DNA of 64,000 nt from Phytoactinopolyspora halotolerans. GTDB lineage: Bacteria; Actinomycetota; Actinomycetes; Jiangellales; Jiangellaceae. Numbering within the stretch: the stretch's first letter is position 1; the number at the start of each line of letters is the position of its first letter. This document shows positions 35,404 to 44,058 of this stretch, in pieces. The position numbers were made by a program, and so were the translations under genes. The notes beneath the pieces were generated by a model. The model did not search any database, was not told the DNA's origin, and saw only the letters and a list, made by a program, of their open reading frames with translations. Where the stretch lies: positions 62,001 through 126,000 of the forward strand of contig NZ_JAAGOA010000019.1 in the NCBI RefSeq assembly GCF_010550675.1. The letters run 5' to 3'.

Positions 35404-35939
35404 ATGACGATGACGGAGATGCTGCTGGAGATCGACTCGCGCAGCGCGTGTCACTGGGGCGACTTGCCCGCCACAACCGTTACCTCGCACACGAGGAACC
35501 CGGAGGAATCATCGTGCTGCAACCCGCCGAGGCCATGACCAAAGCTCAGGCTGACCTGCTGATGAGCGGAGAGACCGTGGACGGCGTAGATCGGTTCCTT
35601 GCCGATCCGGATGGCACTGGCGTGCGTCGGGGTCGCCCTCGCCGACAGCGAGTCATGTCCCTGGAACCCCTCTACTCATCGGCAGCGGCCACAACGCTTG
35701 ACGGGGAGGAGAGCGATCCGGCGCGTTCTCAGCCATGGAACGCCATCTGTGACGCGATCGATCTCATCTGCGACAGGCCGGACAGCGCGGAGGCGCGACG
35801 CACGGCGCTGCGGACACGAGACGGCAACACCGTGTGGCAGGTGGCCGTCCGGGGCGGCGGCGATTGGGTCGTGCTGGGGTTCCCGCGGCCACCGGATGCC
35901 TTGATCGCCTACATAGACACAGCCGACTTCCGTAGTTGA
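35404..35939 (+). pseudogene. Frameshifted antitoxin-toxin locus (AbrB-like antitoxin, RelE-like toxin)
   Basis: ATG 35404 starts MTMTEMLLEIDSRS in one frame. The continuation SLGRLARHNRYLAHEEPGGI, typical of this antitoxin type after LEIDSRGRV, is in the next frame from 35448. One missing base near 35440-35446 explains this. The second frame then runs through the antitoxin body (MTKAQADLLM, RRGRPRR) straight into a toxin-like segment beginning MSLEPLYSSAAATTL (ATG 35655) with AICDAIDLICDRPDSAEAR and TVWQVAVRGGGDWVVLGFP, a RelE/ParE-like pattern. Antitoxin and toxin are normally separate. The antitoxin is probably inactive; whether the toxin part is still made from ATG 35655 is unknown. Confidence 0.6.
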
Positions 35940-35986
35940 TGGTTGACCGGCCGGCGTGGGCGTTCGGGCCGGCCGGTCAACCATCA
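35937..35986. terminator. Bidirectional hairpin with embedded stop codon
   Basis: Perfect 19 bp arms, TGATGGTTGACCGGCCGGC at 35937-35955 and its complement at 35968-35986, 12-nt loop. Its first three bases are the stop codon of the toxin-like frame; the convergent alpha-mannosidase stop is 8 bp beyond. Confidence 0.85.
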
Positions 35987-35993
35987 GACGCCG

Positions 35994-38900
35994 TTACTCT
36001 GCCCTTGCCCGGGCCAAGCGAAGGGTGAGGATCTGGAACGGACGTAGGTGCAGTTCCGTCGTGACACGATCGGCGTCGGCGTCGGCGTCGTCTTCGGCCT
36101 GCGCCGCAGGCTCGAGATCCAGTTCGCCGCCGTTGTCCGGCCGTTCGAGCAGGTCGGTGGTGGTGGCCGTGACGGCCGGGAAGCCGGCGGTGAGTCGTGC
36201 CACGGCGCGTCCGCCCGCCGACTCGTACAGCCGCACAACGACGTCGCCGGACCCGTCGTCGGCGAGCTTGACCGCCTCCACCACGACGTCGTCGTTGTCG
36301 ACGCTGATCAGCGGGTGGACGTCCCGCGCGCCCGTGATCACCCGTTCGGGCAGGTTGATCCGGTATCCCTCGCGGACCGCGTCCGAGATCTCCGCGCCTG
36401 GCACCAGGCTGTAGCCGAGCGTGTGCTGGCCCTGGTCGGTGTCCGGGTCCGGGAACCGCGGCGCGCGCAGCAGCGACAGCCGCACGGTCGTCGTCGTCCC
36501 GCCGTCGTCGCGCACGTCGCGTGTGACGTCGTGCCCGTACGTCGAGTCGTTGACCACGGCGGCGCCCCAGCCCGGTTCAGCCACATGCAGATAGCGGTGC
36601 GCGCAGATCTCGAACTTGGCCGCCTCCCAGGAGGTGTTCGTATGGGTGGGCCGCTTGACGTGTCCGAACTGGATCTCCGACGACGAGACGTCGGCCCGCA
36701 CGTCGAGCGGGAAGGCGGCCTTGAGCAGGGTCTCGGTCTCATGCCAGTCCACGTCGATGCTGAAGTCGACGGTCCGGCTGCCGGGGCGGAGCGTGATCTT
36801 CTGGACCAGTGTCGATCGGCCGAAGCTGCGTGTGATGCGGACGGTCGCCGCCTCGTCGTCGCCCTCCAGGGACACGTCGTCGACGGCGGTCAGATCGGTG
36901 ACGGTGTTGCGGTAGTACGACTCGATGTCCCACGCGTCGTACTGGATCGGCAGATCCGGGTGGAGCTGGAGCAGGTTCGCCGCGTGCCCCGCGGCGATCG
37001 CCTCTCGCTGCGTCTCGTGTTCGACGACGGACGTCACCAGGCCGCGACTGTCGACGACGACGCGGAGCAGCCCGTTGTCCAGGACGAAGCCGCCGCCTGC
37101 CGACTCGGCGCTGACCCCGCCGTCACTGTCGGCGGCGACCCGCGCGCCGCCGGCCGGGACGCCGGAACGGGCATGCGGTGCCGCGTTGAACACGATCTGC
37201 CGGTCGCCGTCGCCGGCCAGTGCCTGCTGGGCGTCGGCGATGATGCTCGTCAGCTCGTCGGCGACCGCGGCGTAGGTGGTCGCGGCCTCCTTGTGCACCC
37301 AGGCGATGGAGGATCCAGGCAGGATGTCGTGGAACTGGTGCAGCAGCACCGTCTTCCAGAGCCGGTCCAGCTGCTCGTGCGGATACGCGAAGCCGGTGCG
37401 CACGGCCGCGGTCGCCGCCCACAGTTCGGCTTCGCGCAGCAGGTGCTCGCTACGCCGGTTGCCCTGCTTGGTCTTCGCCTGCGAGGTGTAGGTGCCGCGG
37501 TGGTACTCCAGATAGAGCTCACCCAGCCAGACCGGTGCGTTCGCGTACTCGGCCTCCGCCTTGGCGAAGAACTGCGCCGGCGGTTCGATGGTCACCTGCG
37601 GCGACCCTTCGAGGTCGCGCAGCCGGGCGGCGCGGGCCAGCATCTCCCGCGTCGCACCGCCGCCGCCGTCGCCGTATCCGAACGGGACCAGCGAGCGCCG
37701 TGCCGCGCCCTTGTCCCGGAAGTTGCGCACGAGGTGCGCCATCTCCGCGCCGGAGAACTCGCTGTTGTAGGTGTCCACCGGCGGGAAGTGGGTGAAGACC
37801 CGTGTCCCGTCGATCCCCTCCCACCAGAATGAGTGGTGCGGGAACGTGTTCGACTGTGACCAGGAGATCTTCTGGGTCAGGAACCACCGCGACCGGGACA
37901 GCCGGACCAGCTGGGGGAGCGCGGCGGAGTAGCCGAACGAATCCGGCAGCCACACCTCCTCGGTCTCGATCCCGAACTCCTCGGCGAAGAACCGCTTGCC
38001 GTAGACGAACTGCCGCGCCATCGCCTCCGATCCGGGCATGTTCGTGTCGGCCTCGACCCACATCCCGCCGACCGGGATGAACTGGCCGTCGGCGATCTTC
38101 TCCTTCACCCGGTCGAAGACCTCGCCGCGGTGTTCCTTGATCCACGCCAGCTGCTGCGCCTGGGACATCGCGAACACGTACTCCGGGTGATCCTGCATCA
38201 GGTTCACCGTGTTCGACGCGGTCCGGGCGACCTTGCGCACGGTCTCGCGCAGCGGCCACAGCCACGCCGAGTCGATGTGTGCGTGCCCGACCGCGGACAC
38301 TTGGTGCGCCGACGCCGCCGCCGGTGCGGCCAGCGCCGGAGCGAGCACCTCGCGCGCGGCGGACGCGGTACCGTTGACGTCCTGCAGATCGATCGCATCC
38401 AGCGCGCGGCTGATGGCGTGCAGGATCTCCCAGCGACGGGGCTGGTCCACGGGCAGCTCGTGCATCAGCTGCGACAGCACCTCGAGGTCCTGCACGAGCT
38501 CCCAGACGGTCGCGTCGAAGACGGCGAGATCCGCCTGCGCGAGCCGGTACAGCGGCTCGTCGCCGGCGGTGGACTTGTCGCCCAGCATCGTCACCGGTCC
38601 ACGGATGACGGGGTTGGCGGCGGCCTCGACGTAGAAGTCGACCGGCTCGCCGCCGCGCACCGCGTCACCGATGCGCATCCAACGGCTGCGCGGGTGCAGA
38701 CCCTTCACCGCCGCACCGTCGCGCGTGTAGATCAGGCCCTCCGCGGTGAAACCGGGTCCGCCTGAGTTGAAGCCGAGGTCGATGACGGCCTCGACGGCAC
38801 GACCGGACCAGTCCTGCGGAACCTCTCCGGTGAAGTGGAACCACGTGGTGCCCCAGGCCGGCCCCCACGGATCGCCCACCGCCGCCGGCGTGTAGTCGGC

Positions 38901-39050
38901 GGTCAGTCCGACAGACGGCGCCACCGGCTCGCCCGGCGCATGCCAAGCCTGCACCGACAGCGGGACGACCTGCGGATACATCGCGGGGCGGATCCGCTCC
39001 CGCAGCACTCGATCCAGCCGGTCCTCGATCAGCTTGCGGTCGTCATGCAT
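35994..39050 (-). CDS. GH38 alpha-mannosidase
   Basis: Hydrolyses terminal alpha-mannosides; 1018 aa. After an N-terminal beta domain (TTWFHFTGEVPQDW, EGLIYTRDG), the GH38 catalytic domain starts at SAVGHAHIDSAWLWPLRET (about 258; zinc ligands His and Asp). FVPVGGMWVEADTNMPGSEA-type sequence follows (residues about 335-352; the Asp of EADTN is the presumed nucleophile), then VWLPDSFGYSAALPQ and HHSFWWEGIDGTRVFTHFPP. Helical and C-terminal beta-sandwich domains complete it. No signal peptide, so it acts in the cytoplasm on imported oligosaccharide. ATG 39050. A LacI remnant and a palindrome lie upstream. Confidence 0.95.
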   Translation of the reverse strand: MHDDRKLIEDRLDRVLRERIRPAMYPQVVPLSVQAWHAPGEPVAPSVGLTADYTPAAVGDPWGPAWGTTWFHFTGEVPQDWSGRAVEAVIDLGFNSGGPGFTAEGLIYTRDGAAVKGLHPRSRWMRIGDAVRGGEPVDFYVEAAANPVIRGPVTMLGDKSTAGDEPLYRLAQADLAVFDATVWELVQDLEVLSQLMHELPVDQPRRWEILHAISRALDAIDLQDVNGTASAAREVLAPALAAPAAASAHQVSAVGHAHIDSAWLWPLRETVRKVARTASNTVNLMQDHPEYVFAMSQAQQLAWIKEHRGEVFDRVKEKIADGQFIPVGGMWVEADTNMPGSEAMARQFVYGKRFFAEEFGIETEEVWLPDSFGYSAALPQLVRLSRSRWFLTQKISWSQSNTFPHHSFWWEGIDGTRVFTHFPPVDTYNSEFSGAEMAHLVRNFRDKGAARRSLVPFGYGDGGGGATREMLARAARLRDLEGSPQVTIEPPAQFFAKAEAEYANAPVWLGELYLEYHRGTYTSQAKTKQGNRRSEHLLREAELWAATAAVRTGFAYPHEQLDRLWKTVLLHQFHDILPGSSIAWVHKEAATTYAAVADELTSIIADAQQALAGDGDRQIVFNAAPHARSGVPAGGARVAADSDGGVSAESAGGGFVLDNGLLRVVVDSRGLVTSVVEHETQREAIAAGHAANLLQLHPDLPIQYDAWDIESYYRNTVTDLTAVDDVSLEGDDEAATVRITRSFGRSTLVQKITLRPGSRTVDFSIDVDWHETETLLKAAFPLDVRADVSSSEIQFGHVKRPTHTNTSWEAAKFEICAHRYLHVAEPGWGAAVVNDSTYGHDVTRDVRDDGGTTTTVRLSLLRAPRFPDPDTDQGQHTLGYSLVPGAEISDAVREGYRINLPERVITGARDVHPLISVDNDDVVVEAVKLADDGSGDVVVRLYESAGGRAVARLTAGFPAVTATTTDLLERPDNGGELDLEPAAQAEDDADADADRVTTELHLRPFQILTLRLARARAE

Positions 39051-39107
39051 ACGTTCCCAGGTCCTTCCATGGTCCAGCGGCCTATCGCGTGGGGGTGGTC
39101 GGAGTCC

Positions 39108-39123
39108 GACTCGGATACGAGTC
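39108..39123. promoter_or_regulatory. Palindrome upstream of the alpha-mannosidase gene
   Basis: GACTCG-GATA-CGAGTC, a perfect 6+6 palindrome, lies 58 bp upstream of the alpha-mannosidase start and 2 bp from the end of a LacI-type remnant. It could be an operator for a sugar regulator. Confidence 0.35.
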
Positions 39124-39125
39124 TG

Positions 39126-39330
39126 TCATCTCTGCGTCACGGTGGTGACGGGACGTAGGTGTGCACGCGAAGCGTCGCGGGTGCGGATGTCGACCGGCAG
39201 CACCTCGTGCCGGGGCGCGCCGTACGGGTGCTCGCCCGCGATCCGGTCGGCGATCATCGTCATTGCGGTGGTGCCATCAATGGCGGTGGCGAGCACCAGC
39301 CCGGTTGGAGCACAGAACCCGGCATCCGCC
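39126..39330 (-). pseudogene. C-terminal remnant of a LacI-type regulator
   Basis: Reading on the minus strand gives PTGLVLATAIDGTTAMTMIA, DRIAGEHPYGAPRHEVLPVD and IRTRDAS before a TGA at 39128-39126. This matches the last 60 residues of LacI/GalR proteins (helix, LL-x-RI-x-G, then a LPVEL-x-x-RxS strand). Nothing upstream in this frame supplies the DNA-binding or most of the sugar-binding domain; the sequence runs into the divergent esterase gene. Its position beside a glycosidase operon is where an active LacI regulator would be expected. Confidence 0.45.
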
Positions 39331-39419
39331 GGATCGTGGATGCACGTGGGCCGGCGCCGACGACGGCCGGTTAAGCTGCGTGTCGTCTCACGACGTCGCG
39401 CGAACGAAGGAGTCCGACC

Positions 39420-40397
39420 GTGCCCCTGTTCGACAAACCTCTCTCTGAGCTGCGTGAGTACCGGCCCGAGCGGGACGAGCAGCCCGACTTCGACGCGTTC
39501 TGGCAGCGGACGCTCGCCGAGGCCCGCGAACACCCGTTGGACGCCGAGTTCACCCCGTACGACGCCGCGCTGAGCCTGTTGGACGTGTTCGACGTGCGGT
39601 ACTCGGGCTGGGGCGGGCACCGGATCGCCGGCTGGTTCCTGGTGCCGGCCGGTACGACGGAGCCGTTGCCGACCGTCGTCCATTACATCGGCTACAACGG
39701 CGGCCGGGGCTTCCCGCACGACTGGCTGGCCACTGCCGCCGCCGGTTACGCGACGTTCGTCATGGACACCCGCGGCCAGGGGTCGGCCGGCACCCCCGGT
39801 GACACGCCGGATCCGGTGGGCGGCGCGAACGCGCAGACGCCCGGGTTCATGACCCGCGGCGTGCTCGATCCGGATGACTACTACTACCGCCGGGTGTACA
39901 CGGACGCGGTGCGTGCCGTCGAGGCGGCGGCCGGACATCCGCTGGTGGACGAGGAGCGGATCGTCGTCGCCGGTGGTAGCCAGGGCGGCGGGATCACTCA
40001 GGCGGTGGCGGCGCTGGTGCCGGGGCTGGCAGGCGCCATGATCGATGTGCCGTTCCTCACCGGTTTCCGCCGCGCCACCGAGATCGTGGACACGATGCCG
40101 TACGGAGAGATCGTCAAGTACCTCGCCATCCACCGCGACCACGAAGAGCAGGTCTTCCGCACGCTGTCCTATTTCGACGGCACGAACCTGGCCCCGCGAG
40201 GCACTGCGCCCGCACTGTACAGCGTCGCGATGATGGACATGACGTGCCCGCCGTCGACCGTGTTCGCGTCGTACAACCACTACGCCGGCCCGAAGGAGAT
40301 CCGGGTCTGGACCTATAACAAGCACGAGGGCGGCCAGACCTTCCAGACCCGCGAGCAGCTGCGCTGGCTGCGCGACCTGTTCAAGAACGAGGGATGA
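39420..40397 (+). CDS. CE7 acetyl xylan esterase/cephalosporin-C deacetylase-like
   Basis: Alpha/beta hydrolase that removes acetyl groups from short sugars; 325 aa, the normal CE7 length. Family signatures are RGQG (in [10 protein letters not shown]), GGSQGGG with the nucleophile Ser, and the terminal HE of NKHEGG with the catalytic His. No signal peptide, so it is cytoplasmic, like other CE7 hexameric enzymes. GTG 39420 follows GAAGGAG. It starts the plus-strand sugar operon; its stop overlaps the next ATG by 4 bp. Confidence 0.93.
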   Translation: MPLFDKPLSELREYRPERDEQPDFDAFWQRTLAEAREHPLDAEFTPYDAALSLLDVFDVRYSGWGGHRIAGWFLVPAGTTEPLPTVVHYIGYNGGRGFPHDWLATAAAGYATFVMDTRGQGSAGTPGDTPDPVGGANAQTPGFMTRGVLDPDDYYYRRVYTDAVRAVEAAAGHPLVDEERIVVAGGSQGGGITQAVAALVPGLAGAMIDVPFLTGFRRATEIVDTMPYGEIVKYLAIHRDHEEQVFRTLSYFDGTNLAPRGTAPALYSVAMMDMTCPPSTVFASYNHYAGPKEIRVWTYNKHEGGQTFQTREQLRWLRDLFKNEG

Positions 40398-41071
40398 GCC
40401 AGATGAGCGCGGTGCATGAGTCGCAGCGAGTGGCGCCGAGCGCGCAACTGCGGGACACCGGGGTGATGGCCATCCTTCGGGCGAGCGCGGCCGACCGGTT
40501 CTCCGACATCGCCCGCACCTTGGTGGACGCCGGCGTGACCTGCCTGGAGATCACCCTGACCTCGCCGGGCGCGCTGGGCGCCATCGCCGCGGTCCGGGCC
40601 GAGCTGCCGGACACGGTCGACGTCGGGGCCGGGACGGTGACCACGGCCGACGACGTGCGGGCCGTGGTGGACGCCGGGGCCGGGTTCGTGGTGTCGCCGT
40701 CGGCGGAGCTGGACGTGGTGCGCGCGGCAGCCGAGGCGGGTATCCCGTCGTATCCGGGTGCGTTCAGCCCCACCGAGATCCTGGCGGCGTGGCGCGCGGG
40801 CGCAAGTGCGGTGAAGGTCTTCCCGGCCGCGACGCTCGGCACGTCGTACTTCACGTACCTCGCCGGGCCGTTTCCGGACATCCCGCTGATGCCGACCGGG
40901 GGAGTGGGGCTGGACACCATCGGCGACTGGATCCGGGCCGGAGCGATCGGTGTCGGCCTGGGCAGCCCACTGCAGGGTGATGCCGCGACCGGTGGTGATC
41001 TGGAGCAGCTGGCCGGCCGGGCGCGTCGCGCGCTGGAGGAGGTACGAGCCGCCCGGGCCGCGACCGCCTGA
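40394..41071 (+). CDS. KDPG/KHG aldolase (first copy)
   Basis: Class I aldolase that splits 2-keto-3-deoxy-6-phosphogluconate (or 4-hydroxy-2-oxoglutarate) to pyruvate and an aldehyde. The 225 aa TIM barrel has LEITLTSP with Glu52, [29 protein letters not shown] and the Schiff-base Lys141 in SAVKVFPA, then [10 protein letters not shown] for phosphate binding. ATG 40394 is coupled to the esterase stop; ATG 40403 is possible. Related to the second aldolase 93 bp downstream, but clearly divergent from it. Confidence 0.92.
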   Translation: MSQMSAVHESQRVAPSAQLRDTGVMAILRASAADRFSDIARTLVDAGVTCLEITLTSPGALGAIAAVRAELPDTVDVGAGTVTTADDVRAVVDAGAGFVVSPSAELDVVRAAAEAGIPSYPGAFSPTEILAAWRAGASAVKVFPAATLGTSYFTYLAGPFPDIPLMPTGGVGLDTIGDWIRAGAIGVGLGSPLQGDAATGGDLEQLAGRARRALEEVRAARAATA

Positions 41072-41115
41072 GCGCCCGGCCGTCCGCGAGATGGAGGCGG
41101 GCCGGATGTTAGTGT

Positions 41116-41152
41116 GTTCAGGTAGTGGTAACGACATTTGAGCTATCTGAAC
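41116..41152. promoter_or_regulatory. Candidate operator before the second aldolase
   Basis: GTTCAGGTAG (41116-41125) and CTATCTGAAC (41143-41152) are 10 bp inverted arms with one mismatch and a 17 bp spacer, ending 11 bp before the ATG at 41164. The spacing would suit a regulator dimer binding around a promoter. Confidence 0.4.
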
Positions 41153-41163
41153 GGACCTGACTG

Positions 41164-41814
41164 ATGGATGTTCTTTCGGCCCTGAGCGCTCGACGTCTCG
41201 TCCCGGTCGTCGTCCTTGACGACGCGGCCTACGCCGACCAGCTGGCCGGTGCCCTCGTCGAGGGTGGCCTCCCGGTAGCCGAGGTCACGTTCCGGACGTC
41301 GGCCGCCGAGGAGGCCATCCGCGCGATGGCGGACCGCGGCGACATGCTGATCGGCGCGGGCACGGTGCTCACGCCGGAGCAGGTCGACAAGGCGGTGGCC
41401 GCCGGCGCGTCGTACGTGGTCTCGCCGGGGCTGAGCCGCGCGGTGGTCGAGCGCTGCCACGAGCACGGCGTGCTGGCCCTGCCCGGTGCCGTCACCGCCA
41501 CCGAGATCCAGGCCGCGCTCGAGCTCGGCATCACCACGGTGAAGTTCTTCCCGGCCGGAACGTCCGGAGGTGCGGCGGCGGTCAAGGCGCTCGCCGCGCC
41601 CTTCGGCGACGTGCAGTTCGTGCCCACCGGCGGCGTGAACGCGAAGAACCTTGCGGAGTACCTGGCCATCCCGGCCGTCGCGGCGGTCGGCGGATCGTGG
41701 ATGGTTCCGCGTGACCGCATCAAGGACGGCGACTTCGGCGCCATCGCCGAACTGACCGCCGACGCCGTCGCACTCGCCACCACCCCCTCCCCGTCCCCTT
41801 CCCCCTCCCCGTGA
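41164..41814 (+). CDS. KDPG/KHG aldolase (second copy)
   Basis: A 216 aa class I aldolase of the Eda family. VAEVTFRT carries Glu40, IGAGTVLTPEQVDKAV and SPGLSRAVVE are conserved, and TTVKFFPAG carries the Schiff-base Lys127; FVPTGGVN binds phosphate. VTFRT is the more common Eda form, so this copy is the better candidate for the Entner-Doudoroff-type KDPG enzyme. The C-terminus ends in a Pro-Ser repeat from a C-rich tract that leads directly into a palindromic repeat, which provides the stop codon. Confidence 0.93.
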   Translation: MDVLSALSARRLVPVVVLDDAAYADQLAGALVEGGLPVAEVTFRTSAAEEAIRAMADRGDMLIGAGTVLTPEQVDKAVAAGASYVVSPGLSRAVVERCHEHGVLALPGAVTATEIQAALELGITTVKFFPAGTSGGAAAVKALAAPFGDVQFVPTGGVNAKNLAEYLAIPAVAAVGGSWMVPRDRIKDGDFGAIAELTADAVALATTPSPSPSPSP

Positions 41815-41860
41815 TCATGAACACTAACCGTGCTATGCGAACGGTTAGTGTTCATGATCA
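41812..41860. repeat. Family B palindromic repeat, copy 2
   Basis: Perfect 19 bp arms, TGATCATGAACACTAACCG at 41812-41830 and its complement at 41842-41860. The loop TGCTATGCGAA is the reverse complement of the loop form in copies 3 and 4, so this copy is inverted. The aldolase stop is the first triplet of the left arm. The next gene starts 35 bp later. Confidence 0.92.
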
Positions 41861-41895
41861 TGGGTGTCCGACCTCGACATGAAGGAGTCGACTCC

Positions 41896-42999
41896 ATGAC
41901 AGACCTCGCGATCCGGCCCGCCGACGAGTGCCGCTACGACGCCGTGTCCCTCGGCGAGGTGATGCTGCGCATGGATCCCGGCGAGGGCCGAATCCGCACC
42001 ACCAGGAACTTCCGGGTCTGGGAGGGTGGCGGCGAGTACAACGTCACCCGCGGCCTGCGCCGGGCGTTCGGGCTGCGGGGTGCCGTGGTGACCGCGCTCG
42101 CCGACAACGAGGTCGGGCGCCTGGTCGAGGACTGCATCCTCACCGGCGGCCTGGACACCCAGTTCATCCAGTGGGTGCCGTACGACGGGATCGGGCGCGG
42201 CGTGCGCAACGGGCTGAACTTCACCGAGCGCGGTTTCGGCGTGCGCGGCGCCGTCGGCGTGTCGGACCGCGGCCACACCGCGGCAGCGGCGATGAAACCC
42301 GGCGACGTCGACTGGGACCACATCTTCGGCGAGCTCGGCGCGCGCTGGCTGCACACCGGCGGCATATTCGCCGCGCTCAGCGAGACCACGGCCGAGACGG
42401 TGATCGAGGCCGTCACCGCGGCGAAACGGCACGGCACCGTCGTCTCCTACGACCTGAACTACCGGCCGAGCCTCTGGAAGGCGATCGGCGGGCAGGACAA
42501 GGCGCGCGAGGTCAACCGCGAGATCGCCAAGCACATCGACGTGATGATCGGCAACGAGGAGGACTTCACCGCCTGCCTCGGGTTCGAGGTCGAGGGCGTC
42601 GACGAGAACCTCTCCGAGCTGGAGGCCGCCAACTTCGCGGCGATGATCGAGAAGGCCGCGGCCGAGTACCCGAACTTCAAGGTCATCGGCACCACGCTGC
42701 GCACGGTGCGTTCGGCCAGCATCAACGACTGGGGCGCGCTGGCCTGGTCCCGGGAGACCGGCGTGGTCCAGGCGACGCACCGGGAGCGGCTGGAGATCCT
42801 GGACCGGGTGGGCGGCGGCGACTCGTTCGCGTCCGGCCTGATCTACGGCCTGCTGGACGGGCAACCGCTGCAGACGGCCGTCGAATACGGCGCCGCGCAC
42901 GGCGCGCTGGCGATGACCACACCGGGCGACACCACGATGGTGACCAAGGCGGAGGTGCTCAAGCTCGCCGGTGGTGGCAGCGCGCGCGTCGACCGATGA
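41896..42999 (+). CDS. PfkB-family sugar kinase, probable 2-keto-3-deoxygluconate kinase
   Basis: Phosphorylates a C6 keto sugar acid to feed the KDPG aldolase. The 367 aa ribokinase-fold protein begins YDAVSLGEVMLRMDPGEGR, has the PfkB sugar-binding WEGGGEYNVTRGL, SYDLNYRPSLWK, and a catalytic LDRVGGGDSFASGLIYGL (GGGD in place of GAGD; the Asp base is kept). ATG 41896 has AAGGAG 8 nt upstream; the frame is open back through the repeat but that part is not protein-like. Substrate is inferred from its neighbours. Confidence 0.88.
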   Translation: MTDLAIRPADECRYDAVSLGEVMLRMDPGEGRIRTTRNFRVWEGGGEYNVTRGLRRAFGLRGAVVTALADNEVGRLVEDCILTGGLDTQFIQWVPYDGIGRGVRNGLNFTERGFGVRGAVGVSDRGHTAAAAMKPGDVDWDHIFGELGARWLHTGGIFAALSETTAETVIEAVTAAKRHGTVVSYDLNYRPSLWKAIGGQDKAREVNREIAKHIDVMIGNEEDFTACLGFEVEGVDENLSELEAANFAAMIEKAAAEYPNFKVIGTTLRTVRSASINDWGALAWSRETGVVQATHRERLEILDRVGGGDSFASGLIYGLLDGQPLQTAVEYGAAHGALAMTTPGDTTMVTKAEVLKLAGGGSARVDR

Positions 43000-43014
43000 T
43001 GCGAAGATGATGCG

Positions 43015-43965
43015 ATGACCACAACCGGACACCTGGTGACCCTCGGCGAGACCATGGCCGTGTTCTCCGCCGCGCAGGCCGGGCCGCTGTCGAACAACAA
43101 GGAGATGCGGCTGTCCCACGCCGGCGCCGAGTCGAACGTGGCGATCGGCGCGAGCCGGCTAGGTGCCCGGGTGACCTGGATCAGCCGGCTCGGCGAGGAC
43201 GGTTTCGGCGAGCTGATCCAACGTGAACTCCGGGCCGAGCGCGTCGAGGTAGCCGTCCGGGTGGACCCGACGCGACCGACCGGGTTGATGGTCAAGGAGC
43301 GGCCGAACGCCCTGCGCACGAACGTCCGTTACTACCGATCCGGCAGCGCCGCGTCGGCGATGACCGCGTTCGACGTCGACCGGGACACCATCGCGGCCGC
43401 GGACGTGCTGCATGTCACCGGCGTCACGCCCGCGCTCGGGCCGGGACCGTCGTCGGCGGTGTTGCAGGCGGTCGACATGGCTCGGGAGAACGACACACTC
43501 GTCTCGCTCGATCTGAACTATCGCTCCAGCTTGTGGAGCCGCGAGGACGCCGGTGCCGCACTCGACCATCTGGTGCGCCGGGCCGACGTGGTGTTCGCCG
43601 GGCCGGAAGAGGCGTCACTGGTGGTGCCCGACGGCCCGGTGCAGGACCTGGCCGAGGCGCTGGCCGCGATGGGGCCGGCGCAGGTGGTGCTGAAGCTCGG
43701 TGCCGAGGGCGCGTATTCGGTGATCGACGGCGAGGTCCGCAAGACTCCGGCGGTCGCGGTGCCGGTGGTAGACACGGTCGGGGCCGGGGACGCGTTCGTC
43801 GCCGGTTTTCTGGCCGAGTGGATGGCCGGCGCCACCGCCGACGAGCGGCTGCGGACGGCCGTCACCGCCGGCGCGTTCGCGTGCACCACCCTCGGCGACT
43901 GGGAGGGCCTGCCGACCCGCGCCGACCTCGAGTCGCTGAGCGCCTCCGACGCCGTCCACCGCTGA
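43015..43965 (+). CDS. PfkB-family carbohydrate kinase (second kinase)
   Basis: A 316 aa ribokinase-fold kinase: LVTLGETMAVFSA at the N-terminus, SHAGAESNVAIGASRLGARV for sugar binding, SLDLNYRSSLWSR, and the ATP-site motif DTVGAGDAFVAGFLAE with the catalytic Asp. It starts 15 bp after the first kinase. The two kinases are distant, so they probably act on different sugar acids or sugars; KDG kinase is a reasonable guess for either. Confidence 0.88.
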   Translation: MTTTGHLVTLGETMAVFSAAQAGPLSNNKEMRLSHAGAESNVAIGASRLGARVTWISRLGEDGFGELIQRELRAERVEVAVRVDPTRPTGLMVKERPNALRTNVRYYRSGSAASAMTAFDVDRDTIAAADVLHVTGVTPALGPGPSSAVLQAVDMARENDTLVSLDLNYRSSLWSREDAGAALDHLVRRADVVFAGPEEASLVVPDGPVQDLAEALAAMGPAQVVLKLGAEGAYSVIDGEVRKTPAVAVPVVDTVGAGDAFVAGFLAEWMAGATADERLRTAVTAGAFACTTLGDWEGLPTRADLESLSASDAVHR

Positions 43966-43999
43966 CACCACCCCGACGCCCGCCCGGCCCCGGCCGCCT

Positions 44000-44058
44000 C
44001 CCCATGATCATGAACACTTTCCGTTCGCATAGCACGGAAAGTGTTCATGATCACGGGG
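44000..44058. repeat. Family B palindromic repeat, copy 3
   Basis: Arms TGATCATGAACACTTTCCG at 44005-44023 and the complement at 44035-44053, loop TTCGCATAGCA. CCCC/GGGG flanks at 44000-44003 and 44055-44058 extend the stem past one mismatch. The stop of the minus-strand discoidin gene (44053-44051) is the outer triplet of the right arm. Confidence 0.92.
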
